20,036 nt of DNA from positions 1 through 20,036 of the IMG/VR virus record IMGVR_UViG_3300048586_000042; one strand, 5' to 3'. This document shows, piece by piece, positions 13,635 to 20,036 of the stretch (positions within the stretch are counted from its first letter, which is position 1; every line of letters begins with the position of its first letter). This DNA comes from a virus. The position numbers and the translations under genes are program-made. The notes below the pieces were generated by a model. The model saw only the letters and a list, made by a program, of their open reading frames with translations. It did not search any database and was not told the DNA's origin.

Positions 13635-14090
13635 ATGGCAGTCGTGCAATCCGTCTATCTCGATCAGCCCGCCGGGGCTTATGCCGGTCTCGTCGCCAGC
13701 GGCGAGACGTCGAACATCATCAGCCGCACCGTGGTGGATGCTGCCGGCATCGGCTTCGGCAAGGGCGCCTACCGCTCCGGCGATACCGGTGTGACCGGCA
13801 CCCCGGCCGCTGGCGTCGGCAACTTCCTCGGCTTCACCGTGGCGCATGAAGCGCTGCCGCTGCTGGCCGGCGGAACGGCCGACACCTACCCCCAGTATGA
13901 AACCGCCGCGATCATCTCGAACGGCGCAATCTGGGTGACGGCGGGCGAGGACATCACGCTGGGTGCGCAGGTCTATGTGACCGGCGCAGGCGCGATCGTC
14001 GACACGGTCGGTTCCAACACCATCGCAACCGGGTGGTTCTTCGACACCACCGCCCTCAACGGCGGCCTCGTCCGCATCGCCAAGCGCTAA
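13635..14090 (+). CDS. Capsid cement/decoration protein (gp24-like)
   Basis: A 151-residue beta-rich protein located between the scaffold and major capsid genes, where cement proteins usually lie. It contains GAYAGLVASGETSNIISRTV, GIGFGKGAYRSGDTGVTG, FLGFTVAHEALP and AIWVTAGEDITLGAQVYVT, alternating short strands and Gly turns of the structural cement gp24/DUF2190-like type. The protein would stabilise the expanded capsid by binding between capsomers. ATG 13635 follows GAGGAG overlapping the previous stop, so the ribosome site is good and the two genes are coupled. The assignment rests on position and composition, with moderate family recognition. Confidence 0.75.
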   Translation: MAVVQSVYLDQPAGAYAGLVASGETSNIISRTVVDAAGIGFGKGAYRSGDTGVTGTPAAGVGNFLGFTVAHEALPLLAGGTADTYPQYETAAIISNGAIWVTAGEDITLGAQVYVTGAGAIVDTVGSNTIATGWFFDTTALNGGLVRIAKR

Positions 14091-14105
14091 GGAAGGGCCT
14101 GCCCC

Positions 14106-15182
14106 ATGAACGCAATGACGCACCAGTTTGTTGATGCCAAGGGCGAGATCGATTTCGCCGCATGGCGCGCCCATGACGCCAAGCTGGCCGCCAGCTTCGG
14201 TGATCGCGTGGACGATTTCATCGCCGGTGACATCCTCACCCGCGACCAGATCGGCCGCGCCTTCCTGACCCCGCAGCTGCACCGCATCGAATCCGAAGTC
14301 TACATGCGGAAATATCCGTCGTTCGACTTCGCCAGCCTCATGACCGTCAACACCGATGGGGACATGTGGGACGTCGGCACGGTGTTCTATTCGATGGACA
14401 ATGTCGGTCAGGCGCAGTTCCTGAGCGGCAAGGCCTTCGACATGCCCTACGCCTCCAACCTGGCCGAGCAATACAGCCGCGGCTTCCACCTCGCCGGCAT
14501 CGGTTACGAGTGGTCGCTTCAGGAGCTGCAGCGCGCTGCGAAGCTGGGCCGTTCGCTGGGTGCGGACAAGGCGATGGCCGCTGATCAGGTGGCGCAGTCC
14601 TTCCTCTGGTCTGTCGCGATGACGGGCCGGACGCCGGGCGCTGCTGCATCGGAGAAGAACTGGACCGGCCTCGTTAACGACGCCAACGCCCCTTCGGCGC
14701 AGGTGGCGGCGGACGGCTCCGGCTCCTCGCGTCTGTGGAGCTCCAAGACTGCCGATCAGATCCTCCGGGATGTGAACGACGCCCTGGAAGCGGTGTTCAC
14801 CGGCACGAAGGAAACCCACGCGGCGAACACGCTGCTGCTGCCGACGAGCTCGTTCCAGCAGATCGCTCGCACCCGACTGGGCGATACGACCCAGACGGTT
14901 CTGGCGTTCCTGCAGGCGAACAACAGCTACACCGCGATGACGGGTCAGGCCCTCACCATCCGCGCCACCCGCGCGCTGGAGACGGCGGGCACGTCGAGCA
15001 CCAAGCGGCTCGTGGCCTATGACAACAGCCGTGAGGTTGTTCGCTTCCACCTGCCCGGCCCGTTCCAGTTCCTGCCGGCCTATCAGAAGTCCAGCATGGT
15101 CTGGGAAGTGGGCGGGATCATGAACACGGGCGGCACCGAAATCCGGCTGCCGAAGGCCGTGGTCTATCGGGATTCGTTCTGA
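14106..15182 (+). CDS. Major capsid protein (DUF2184 type)
   Basis: A 358-residue protein of the DUF2184 major capsid family. Features include FLTPQLHRIESEVYMRKYPSFD, MWDVGTVFYSMDNVGQAQFLSG, the AGIGYEWSLQELQRAAKLGR stretch near residue 135, AANTLLLPTSSFQQIA, and the C-terminal LPGPFQFLPAYQKS and IMNTGGTEIRLPKAVVYRDSF. Conserved RYPxxD-like and TGGTEIRxPxA-type ends are usual. It is expected to form the icosahedral shell. ATG 14106 follows AAGGAAGG, a strong ribosome site as needed for the most abundant virion protein. A G/C-rich UUCG hairpin lies just after the stop and may stabilise or reduce downstream transcript. No cleavage site was identified. Confidence 0.9.
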   Translation: MNAMTHQFVDAKGEIDFAAWRAHDAKLAASFGDRVDDFIAGDILTRDQIGRAFLTPQLHRIESEVYMRKYPSFDFASLMTVNTDGDMWDVGTVFYSMDNVGQAQFLSGKAFDMPYASNLAEQYSRGFHLAGIGYEWSLQELQRAAKLGRSLGADKAMAADQVAQSFLWSVAMTGRTPGAAASEKNWTGLVNDANAPSAQVAADGSGSSRLWSSKTADQILRDVNDALEAVFTGTKETHAANTLLLPTSSFQQIARTRLGDTTQTVLAFLQANNSYTAMTGQALTIRATRALETAGTSSTKRLVAYDNSREVVRFHLPGPFQFLPAYQKSSMVWEVGGIMNTGGTEIRLPKAVVYRDSF

Positions 15183-15197
15183 GGACATCGGAGAGCG

Positions 15198-15221
15198 TGG
15201 GGCGGGCTTCGGCTCGCCCCA
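15198..15221 (+). terminator. Strong UUCG hairpin after the capsid gene
   Basis: GGGGCGGGC and GCTCGCCCC form a 9-bp stem (one G-U) around a TTCG loop closed by C-G, plus an outer T-A pair. UUCG hairpins are very stable. No T-run follows, so it is more likely an mRNA-stabilising or partial-termination element that raises capsid over connector expression. Confidence 0.5.
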
Positions 15222-15240
15222 TCCGCATGTGGAGACGATC

Positions 15241-15474
15241 ATGCAGGTCAAGAACATCAGCACCGGCCCGCGCGGCATCTGGGCGAAGGGCGGCGAGCTT
15301 GTGATGCTGGAGCCCGGCGAGGTTCAGGACATCGACCTGGCCGACGGCGAGGAAGCGGGCGAGTGGTTCGAGTTCGGCGGTTCGGACGCTGGAGGCAAGC
15401 CCGCCAAGCGCGGCAGGAAGGCGGCAGAGGCGGCTGCCGGGGAAGAACCGGACGTTCAGGCAGACGCCGACTGA
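15241..15474 (+). CDS. Small acidic protein in the head-connector cluster, unknown function
   Basis: A 77-residue protein beginning MQVKNISTGPRGIWAKGGEL, then a VMLEPGEVQDIDLADGEEA stretch, and an Ala/Lys/Glu-rich tail. The N-terminal half looks like a small beta domain followed by a disordered tail. Short proteins of this pattern (KNISxGPRG and then LxPGE) are frequent after the capsid gene in such phages and have no assigned role; a virion accessory or chaperone is possible. ATG 15241 follows GGAGA at a good distance; an in-frame GTG at 15229 would add four residues but lacks a ribosome site. The stop is the start of the 14-nt repeat, copy C. Confidence 0.75.
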   Translation: MQVKNISTGPRGIWAKGGELVMLEPGEVQDIDLADGEEAGEWFEFGGSDAGGKPAKRGRKAAEAAAGEEPDVQADAD

Positions 15475-15485
15475 CGGCGGTAACG
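15472..15485 (+). repeat. Stop-codon-linked 14-nt repeat, copy C
   Basis: TGACGGCGGTAACG, identical to the copies at 8983 and 12460. It begins on the stop of the small connector-cluster gene and lies 43 nt before the next start (15515), whose upstream end GGGGC is shared with copy B. Confidence 0.8.
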
Positions 15486-15514
15486 GGCCTGCCTGTTTCG
15501 GGTGATGACGGGGC

Positions 15515-15925
15515 ATGGCCCACACCGTTCCGACCGCTGCTGACCTGAAGGCTCGCTACCCGGGCTTTGCGGCCGTGCCGGATGCGACGGTCAATTACTG
15601 GATCACCGATTCCCAGCGGATTGTGACGTCGGCCTGGATTGAGGCGGATTATCCCATCGCCCTGATGCTGCTGGCCGCGCACGAGCTGGCGATGGCCGGG
15701 CTTGAGGCCGGGGAGGCGGCTGGTCTGCCGCAGGGCGTCACGCGCTTCAGCTCCGGCTCGATGGACGTGGCCTTCGCGGAAGGGCTGGCGAGCGCGACCA
15801 GCTATGGCTCGACGCGCTATGGCCGCGAGTTCCAGACGCTGCTGCGGCGGAACCGGGGCGGTGCGATCGTGACGGCGCCGGGCACGGTTCCGACTGGCAC
15901 TGTCGCGCCGGGGTTCGGCGCATGA
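15515..15925 (+). CDS. DUF4054-like head-tail connector protein
   Basis: A 136-residue helical protein matching the DUF4054 pattern: AADLKARYPGFAAVPDATVNYWI, then RIVTSAWIEADYPIALMLLAAHEL, then a Gly-rich loop and the YGSTRYGREFQTLLRRN helix. Proteins of this type are head-completion adaptors that dock below the portal. The Trp-Ile-Glu-Ala-Asp-Tyr region and LLAAHELA helix are the most diagnostic. The start is ATG 15515, preceded by GACGGGGC rather than a good Shine-Dalgarno, 43 nt after the 14-nt repeat. Its stop overlaps the next gene (ATGA), so translation is coupled. Confidence 0.8.
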   Translation: MAHTVPTAADLKARYPGFAAVPDATVNYWITDSQRIVTSAWIEADYPIALMLLAAHELAMAGLEAGEAAGLPQGVTRFSSGSMDVAFAEGLASATSYGSTRYGREFQTLLRRNRGGAIVTAPGTVPTGTVAPGFGA

Positions 15926-16467
15926 GCCTCGCCATTCGCCTGACCCGCATTGCGCAATCGGTTTCCGAGCGGATCGGTGCCGGCTTCTGGCCCGGCGTGG
16001 TGCACACCAGCGGTGGCGCGACCTATGACACCGGCGGCAGCATTGTCGCTCCGGGAGTGACGACCGAGCGCGACTGCCTTGTGCAGGTAGATTTCGTGAC
16101 GCAGGCGATGCGGGCCACCGAGGGCTATGCCGAGGGGGATGTGCGCCTTCTGGTGCTGGCCGGCAGCCTGAGTGGCGGCCTGACGGCGGATGATCGCGTC
16201 GAGGTGACGTCTGGGCCCCATGCCGGGCTCTACAGCGTCCGCAGCGCGGTGCTGGACGTGGCCGCGACGCATTGGGATTGCAGGGGCCGACCTGAGTTCA
16301 CGGTGCCGCCTGAGCCGCTGCCTTATGTCCCCCGGCTCGATTTCAGCGACCCGCGCAACAGCATGTATCTCGCCATTCCGTTCGGCACTCCGTCCGCCGT
16401 TCCTGTCGGCGCCCGGCTGGACTTCGGCGTGGCCGCGAACAGCCAATTCATCCCCCTGATTTCATAG
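15922..16467 (+). CDS. Head-completion or neck-type protein, unrecognised
   Basis: A 181-residue protein coupled by ATGA to the DUF4054-like gene. The N-terminal about 125 residues (MSLAIRLTRIAQSVSERIGAG, then TERDCLVQVDFVTQAMRATEG and DRVEVTSGPHAGLYSVRSAV) look like a small beta-barrel of the head-closure type: a hydrophobic N-terminal helix, strands and a turn typical of the DxV-x-V-x-S-G-P-H motif seen in neck proteins. Residues about 133-181 (PPEPLPYVPRLDFSDPRNSM and so on) form a separate extension rich in Pro and hydrophobics. I do not recognise a named family with confidence. Its place between the connector and the surface proteins supports a neck role. Confidence 0.65.
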   Translation: MSLAIRLTRIAQSVSERIGAGFWPGVVHTSGGATYDTGGSIVAPGVTTERDCLVQVDFVTQAMRATEGYAEGDVRLLVLAGSLSGGLTADDRVEVTSGPHAGLYSVRSAVLDVAATHWDCRGRPEFTVPPEPLPYVPRLDFSDPRNSMYLAIPFGTPSAVPVGARLDFGVAANSQFIPLIS

Positions 16468-16478
16468 GAGCCTGATCG

Positions 16479-17390
16479 ATGGCGCTGCCGACAATTCCTG
16501 TGCTGGACGGAAATGGTGACCCCATCAACGTCAACACGCTGAACAGCGGCCGAAGGGCTGCGACCGACAGCGCGGCCATGGTGCTTTCGACCGAGGACTT
16601 CGCGGCCCTGACTGCGGTTCGCCCGGTGACGCAATCCGGCGCTTGGATGGTTGGCCTGAGCGGCGCGATCCCGGCTGGAACGAACCCCATCGGCTCGGTG
16701 ACGGTCTCTGGTTCTGTCGCGGTGACGGGGGCGCTGACGGATGCGCAGCTTCGGGCGACGGCTGTTCCTGTAAGCGCCACATCGCTTCCGCTTCCCACTG
16801 GCGCGGCGACGGCTGCGGCTCAGGCGACCGGCAATGCGTCGCTGACGAGCATCGACGGCAAGCTGGCAAAGGGGCAGGCGACAAAGGCTAATTCTCATAG
16901 CGTTGTCTTTGCCTCCGACATTGACCCGATGACGATTGCGGGGACGGTGACGGCGAGCTTCTCCGGCTCCCTTCCGGCAGGCGGGAATACCATTGGCGCG
17001 GTGACGCAATCCGGCGCTTGGATGGTTGGCCTGAGCGGCGCGATCCCGGCAGGCAACAACAACATTGGGGACGTTGACGTTGCGAGTGTGCCGCAGATTG
17101 CCACCACGACGCGGGCGCTCGACTATGCGAACGGGGTCACGGTGACGGCGGGGGCGGCTTCCAGCGCATCTGCGGCCATCGCGGCGGCTGAGATTTGCGT
17201 TCACAACGCGGGAACGGTTCGCGCCTATATCCGGCAGGGTTCCGGCACGCCGACTGCATCGGTTGCAGCGACGAGCCTTCCGCTTGAGGCGGGGGAGAAA
17301 ATCTGGCTGCGGCACACGTCGGGCCATGCGGTTGCCGCGATCCGGGACGGGGCGAGTGACACGGCCATCCGCATCATCCCGGTGGCCTGA
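16479..17390 (+). CDS. Repeat-bearing virion surface protein, likely fibre-type
   Basis: A 303-residue protein, Thr/Ala/Gly/Ser-rich with short beta strands, typical of phage fibres and collar proteins. It begins MALPTIPVLDGNGDPINVNT and holds a repeated module TQSGAWMVGLSGAIPAGTNP (again near residue 175, ending GNN) and the TVSGSVAVTGALTDAQLRAT block. The C-terminus, EICVHNAGTVRAYIRQGSG, then EKIWLRHTSGHAVAA, resembles the beta domain often fused to fibre ends. The module repeat is exact at the DNA level for 52 nt (16624-16675 and 16999-17050), so it is recent. ATG 16479 follows TAGGAG overlapping the previous stop. The function is inferred from composition and place. Confidence 0.65.
   Translation: MALPTIPVLDGNGDPINVNTLNSGRRAATDSAAMVLSTEDFAALTAVRPVTQSGAWMVGLSGAIPAGTNPIGSVTVSGSVAVTGALTDAQLRATAVPVSATSLPLPTGAATAAAQATGNASLTSIDGKLAKGQATKANSHSVVFASDIDPMTIAGTVTASFSGSLPAGGNTIGAVTQSGAWMVGLSGAIPAGNNNIGDVDVASVPQIATTTRALDYANGVTVTAGAASSASAAIAAAEICVHNAGTVRAYIRQGSGTPTASVAATSLPLEAGEKIWLRHTSGHAVAAIRDGASDTAIRIIPVA
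16624..16675 (+). repeat. 52-nt direct repeat, copy 1
   Basis: Identical base for base to 16999-17050 and in the same reading frame. Encodes the TQSGAWMVGLSGAIPAG module. Exact identity in a region where codon wobble would have diverged implies recent duplication or gene conversion. Confidence 0.85.
16999..17050 (+). repeat. 52-nt direct repeat, copy 2
   Basis: Second copy of the element at 16624-16675, separated by 375 nt (125 codons) from start to start, so the frame is kept. Recombination between the copies would remove one module in frame. Confidence 0.85.
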
Positions 17391-17393
17391 GCC

Positions 17394-19049
17394 ATGCTGG
17401 TTTCGCCCGGCACGATGATGCAGCAGCGGCGGCGGCAGCCTGCCGCCGCGCCTGTCATTGAAAACCTGAAGCTGCCGGTCATGTCGGGCGCGGATTATGT
17501 CGGGCAGACAAAGGCCATCGGGCCGGGATATTGGGGCGCGTCTTACACTTCGCTGACCAAGCAATGGCAGCGCGGCGACACGTCGAGCGGCCCCTGGACA
17601 AACATCAGCGGCGCGACGGGCGACTTCTACACAGTTCAGTCAGCGGACAATGGGAAGTATCTTCGCTGCGAGGTGACGGTTTCGGACGGGGTACTGACCG
17701 GCGTTGCGGCGAGCCTGCCCGGTGCGGCTGTTCAGACCATGACGACGGCGATCCCGACCGGCGTTTCAAATCCGGTTATCGCCCAGCTTGGCGCGTCGTT
17801 CGAGGAAGCGGTCACGCGGGGCAGCGGATCGACGGCGGACCGGATTGCACACTGGCTGCGCCCTGCGATCTTCGGGCGGTTCATGCTGGGCAACAAGCGG
17901 ATGCAGTGGAAGTTCACTGTTTCCGGCAGCTCGGTCAGCGCGCCATATCTCGACGCCGTGGCGGGCGCTTCGGCAACGGCGGTGGCGTCGCAGGCAACCG
18001 CGCTAACGTCTGACAGCGCGTATCTGGCCGAAGCCGCCCATGCGATTTTCATCAACTTCGGCTCCAACACGCTGGATACCGGCCCGACCGGCGGGACAAG
18101 CTGGCTTGCGACCGCAAACAGCGCACTCGGCGCGCTGCGGTCGGCCTATCCGTCTGCGCTCATTATTGTGCCGGAGCAGATGATGCGCTCGGAGGAAGTG
18201 GCGCAATGGCAAGCTGGCGGATACGCACGGGCGAACGTGTTGCAGGTCAACGCAGGGCTAGGCGCGATTGCGAGCAGCCATGGGGCTATCGTGGTGCCCT
18301 GGTATGCGCGATCCGGCGACCCGTCGAACGCGCTGGAAGGCCGGGATTATCCGTGGCGTTCCGAAACGGACTTAATCCACCCGGCGGGCGGGCGCGGCTG
18401 GGAAATGTCGCGCTCGTTCGCGGCGGCTGTCGCGCCCTATCTGGTTGACCTTGGCGACGAGCCGGATGCGACTGTTGACCTGACCTCGGTTGGCGCGGGC
18501 ACGGGCGGCACAATCACGAACGGCTCCGGCGATATCTGGGGCGGATGGACCGTTGAGGGCGGCACCGGGTTCAACACGGTCGGGACGGTCGTGAGCGGGA
18601 CGCAGCGGCTTGTGGCGACGGCGACGGCGAACACCAGCACCAGCGACCGGATTTTCCGCTTCCGCCGTGCGACGGGCGGGTTCGTCGCGGTGACGCCATC
18701 GGTGGCCTACACGATGCGCTTCAAAATGCGCATCCGCTCGACGAGTTACCTGCCAGCCTATGTGCGGGTCGGCCTCTCGAACAATGCGACATTGATATCG
18801 TCGATTGAAATGGGGGCGATGTGGCCGGGCAACCGCAACGGCGGGTTCCTGATTTCGACGACGACGAGCGGCGCGATCCTGCTGACCGAGGAATGGACGG
18901 AGCTGGATCTGCGCAGCGTTCCGATGACGCGGCCTTCGACCATCAACGTCACGCCGCTGATCGAGGTTGAGACGCGGGACGTGGCGGGTGGTGCGACCAT
19001 CGGGCAGTCGCTTGAGGTCGAGATCATCAAGGTAACGGTGGAACACTAA
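17394..19049 (+). CDS. Virion protein with Ig-like and SGNH hydrolase domains
   Basis: A 551-residue protein. An N-terminal Ig-like module (about 30-110) contains TKQWQRGDTSSGPWTNISGA and GKYLRCEVTVSDG. The middle is an SGNH/GDSL-type hydrolase: block I IAQLGASFEEA with Ser135, block III FINFGSNTLD with Asn225, and block V DLIHPAG with Asp326 and His329. The Gly-Ala-Ser block I replaces the common GDS. The last 200 residues look like a beta-sandwich of a carbohydrate-binding kind. Such tail or fibre proteins remove acyl groups or cut surface polysaccharide to open the route to the receptor. It starts at ATG 17394, 3 nt after the previous stop. The family assignment of the hydrolase is good; the substrate is unknown. 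Confidence 0.75.
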   Translation: MLVSPGTMMQQRRRQPAAAPVIENLKLPVMSGADYVGQTKAIGPGYWGASYTSLTKQWQRGDTSSGPWTNISGATGDFYTVQSADNGKYLRCEVTVSDGVLTGVAASLPGAAVQTMTTAIPTGVSNPVIAQLGASFEEAVTRGSGSTADRIAHWLRPAIFGRFMLGNKRMQWKFTVSGSSVSAPYLDAVAGASATAVASQATALTSDSAYLAEAAHAIFINFGSNTLDTGPTGGTSWLATANSALGALRSAYPSALIIVPEQMMRSEEVAQWQAGGYARANVLQVNAGLGAIASSHGAIVVPWYARSGDPSNALEGRDYPWRSETDLIHPAGGRGWEMSRSFAAAVAPYLVDLGDEPDATVDLTSVGAGTGGTITNGSGDIWGGWTVEGGTGFNTVGTVVSGTQRLVATATANTSTSDRIFRFRRATGGFVAVTPSVAYTMRFKMRIRSTSYLPAYVRVGLSNNATLISSIEMGAMWPGNRNGGFLISTTTSGAILLTEEWTELDLRSVPMTRPSTINVTPLIEVETRDVAGGATIGQSLEVEIIKVTVEH

Positions 19050-19052
19050 GCC

Positions 19053-20036
19053 ATGTCCTTCACCATGTCCCTTTCGATCGTGAGCGCGTCGCTGACGAGC
19101 CCTGATGTGGGCGGCGCATCGCCTGCGATTGTCTCGGCTGGCACGATTTCCGGCACGCGCGGGGACGGCAACAGCATTTCCGGCACGGCGGCGACGGCGA
19201 GCGGTGATCCTGCCCCGACGCTGGCCTATCAGTGGCAGGCGTATAGCGGGTCTTGGGGCGATATCGTTGGGGCGACGAGCGCGGACTATACGGACACCGC
19301 ACTGACGGCCGGGCTGCTGCTGCGGCGCAAGGTGACGGCCTCCAACGCGGGCGGCTCAGCTGAGGGCTATTCCAACACGCTGGCGGGCCTTGTGGTGGCA
19401 ACCGACCTGCGGCTTGTGAGCCTTCCGACGCGAGACTGGCCCGATACGGCGACGGCCGGGGCAACCCTGTCCGCGCTCTCCGGCGTTCCTTCGGGTGCGA
19501 CGGTTTCGGTTTTCCTTGAGGGCTATCTGATCGGGGATCACGTCGAGGTTTCGGGCGGCAACATCGTGGCGGCGGCGGATTGGGCCGATCTGCCGATTGG
19601 CGATCATGCCATCACCATCGCGGTGAGCAAGAGCGGTGTCACCAAATACAGCGAAACGGTGATTTACAAATATTCGGACGGCGCGGCGGATGCGACCTGC
19701 GACACCGAAGGCGAGTTTACGGCGGCCCTTGCGGCTGCGGCTGTCGGCAGCAGCGGCGTCTATGTGATCGAGCTTGACCCGGCGGTTGAATGGGGCCGCC
19801 GCTGCATGGAGGACGGCAACGCGCTGGAACTGTCGCTGTCCGGCACGCGGCAGGTGGTGATCCGCTCGGCGGGTGCTGACCGCATCGGCGGGACGCAGGC
19901 GAAGATCAACCTGGTTGACGAGCGCGTGGGCACGGGCGGGCGCGGGCTGGTGTGGCAGAATGTGCGCCGCCAGCACCGCATGACGGGCGCGGAATGGCGC
20001 GCTGGCACCTATGTCCGGGCCACTGTGATGTATTCC
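19053..20036 (+). CDS. Ig-domain virion protein, runs off the window end
   Basis: From ATG 19053 (TAA of the previous gene ends 3 nt before) an open frame runs 328 codons to the last base with no stop, so the 3' end is missing. The N-terminal Ig-like module contains TLAYQWQAYSGSWGDIVGATS, then LLLRRKVTASNAGGS, closely similar in pattern to the module of the preceding protein. A second beta-rich segment (DLRLVSLPTRDWPDTATAGA, then VSVFLEGYLIGDHVEVSGG) follows. The last third (ELSLSGTRQVVIRSAGADRI, then RGLVWQNVRRQ) hints at the start of a right-handed beta-helix. A tail fibre or receptor-binding role is likely. Thr/Ala/Gly/Ser-rich composition and position agree; the fold of the C-terminal part is a guess. 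Confidence 0.7.
   Translation, partial: MSFTMSLSIVSASLTSPDVGGASPAIVSAGTISGTRGDGNSISGTAATASGDPAPTLAYQWQAYSGSWGDIVGATSADYTDTALTAGLLLRRKVTASNAGGSAEGYSNTLAGLVVATDLRLVSLPTRDWPDTATAGATLSALSGVPSGATVSVFLEGYLIGDHVEVSGGNIVAAADWADLPIGDHAITIAVSKSGVTKYSETVIYKYSDGAADATCDTEGEFTAALAAAAVGSSGVYVIELDPAVEWGRRCMEDGNALELSLSGTRQVVIRSAGADRIGGTQAKINLVDERVGTGGRGLVWQNVRRQHRMTGAEWRAGTYVRATVMYS

Noticed and set aside
13611-15278. Minus-strand open frame of 555 residues opposite cement and capsid genes
   Set aside because: It mirrors the GC3 pattern of the plus-strand genes, has no ribosome site or family motif, and both plus-strand genes are well supported.
1-20036. CRISPR arrays, tRNA genes, insertion sequences, attachment sites
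   Set aside because: No regularly spaced repeats of CRISPR length, no cloverleaf-like sequence with a CCA or T-loop motif, no transposase, and no integrase or att-like direct repeat was seen.

Overview
The window is a GC-rich (roughly 60-65% by eye) stretch of tailed-phage or prophage DNA with every convincing gene on the + strand. Codon use, the protein set (C5 methyltransferase, SF2 helicase, primase-helicase, terminase, DUF1073-type portal, Mu F-like protein, DUF2213 protease, DUF2184-type capsid) and tight ATGA/GTGA/TGATG coupling suggest a phage of an alphaproteobacterium, perhaps a sphingomonad. No integrase, tRNA or host gene is visible, so free phage and prophage cannot be told apart.

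Layout. (1) 1-6423, DNA metabolism: a broken TraR/DksA-like zinc-finger gene, a cytosine-C5 methyltransferase gene that carries two further genes in its +1 frame (a compact unknown protein and an HNH endonuclease), a DEAH-type helicase, a small Cys-containing DUF6511-like protein and an AEP-type primase-helicase. These genes overlap by 1-4 nt and look like one transcript. (2) 6424-6792, an AT-rich non-coding gap with three 11-bp iterons and three inverted repeats, a candidate replication origin and/or late control region. (3) 6793-8985, packaging: a small HTH-like protein with a TTG start, then the terminase small and large subunits. (4) 9028-15182, head: portal with a C-terminal 2H/Acb1-like (anti-CBASS) domain, Mu F-like protein, an inserted HNH-AP2 homing endonuclease behind two mutually exclusive RNA hairpins, a DUF2213 protease with an internal scaffold start, a cement protein and the major capsid protein. 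(5) 15241-16467, small connector and neck proteins. (6) 16479-20036, virion surface proteins: a repeat-bearing protein, an Ig-SGNH hydrolase protein, and an Ig-containing protein that runs off the end.

The parts most worth a second look are the three-layer coding and split zinc finger around the methyltransferase, the iteron region, the Acb1-like domain on the portal, the switchable hairpins before the second HNH gene, and a 14-nt element (TGACGGCGGTAACG) that starts on the stop codon of three separate genes, each time 43-45 nt before the next start codon.
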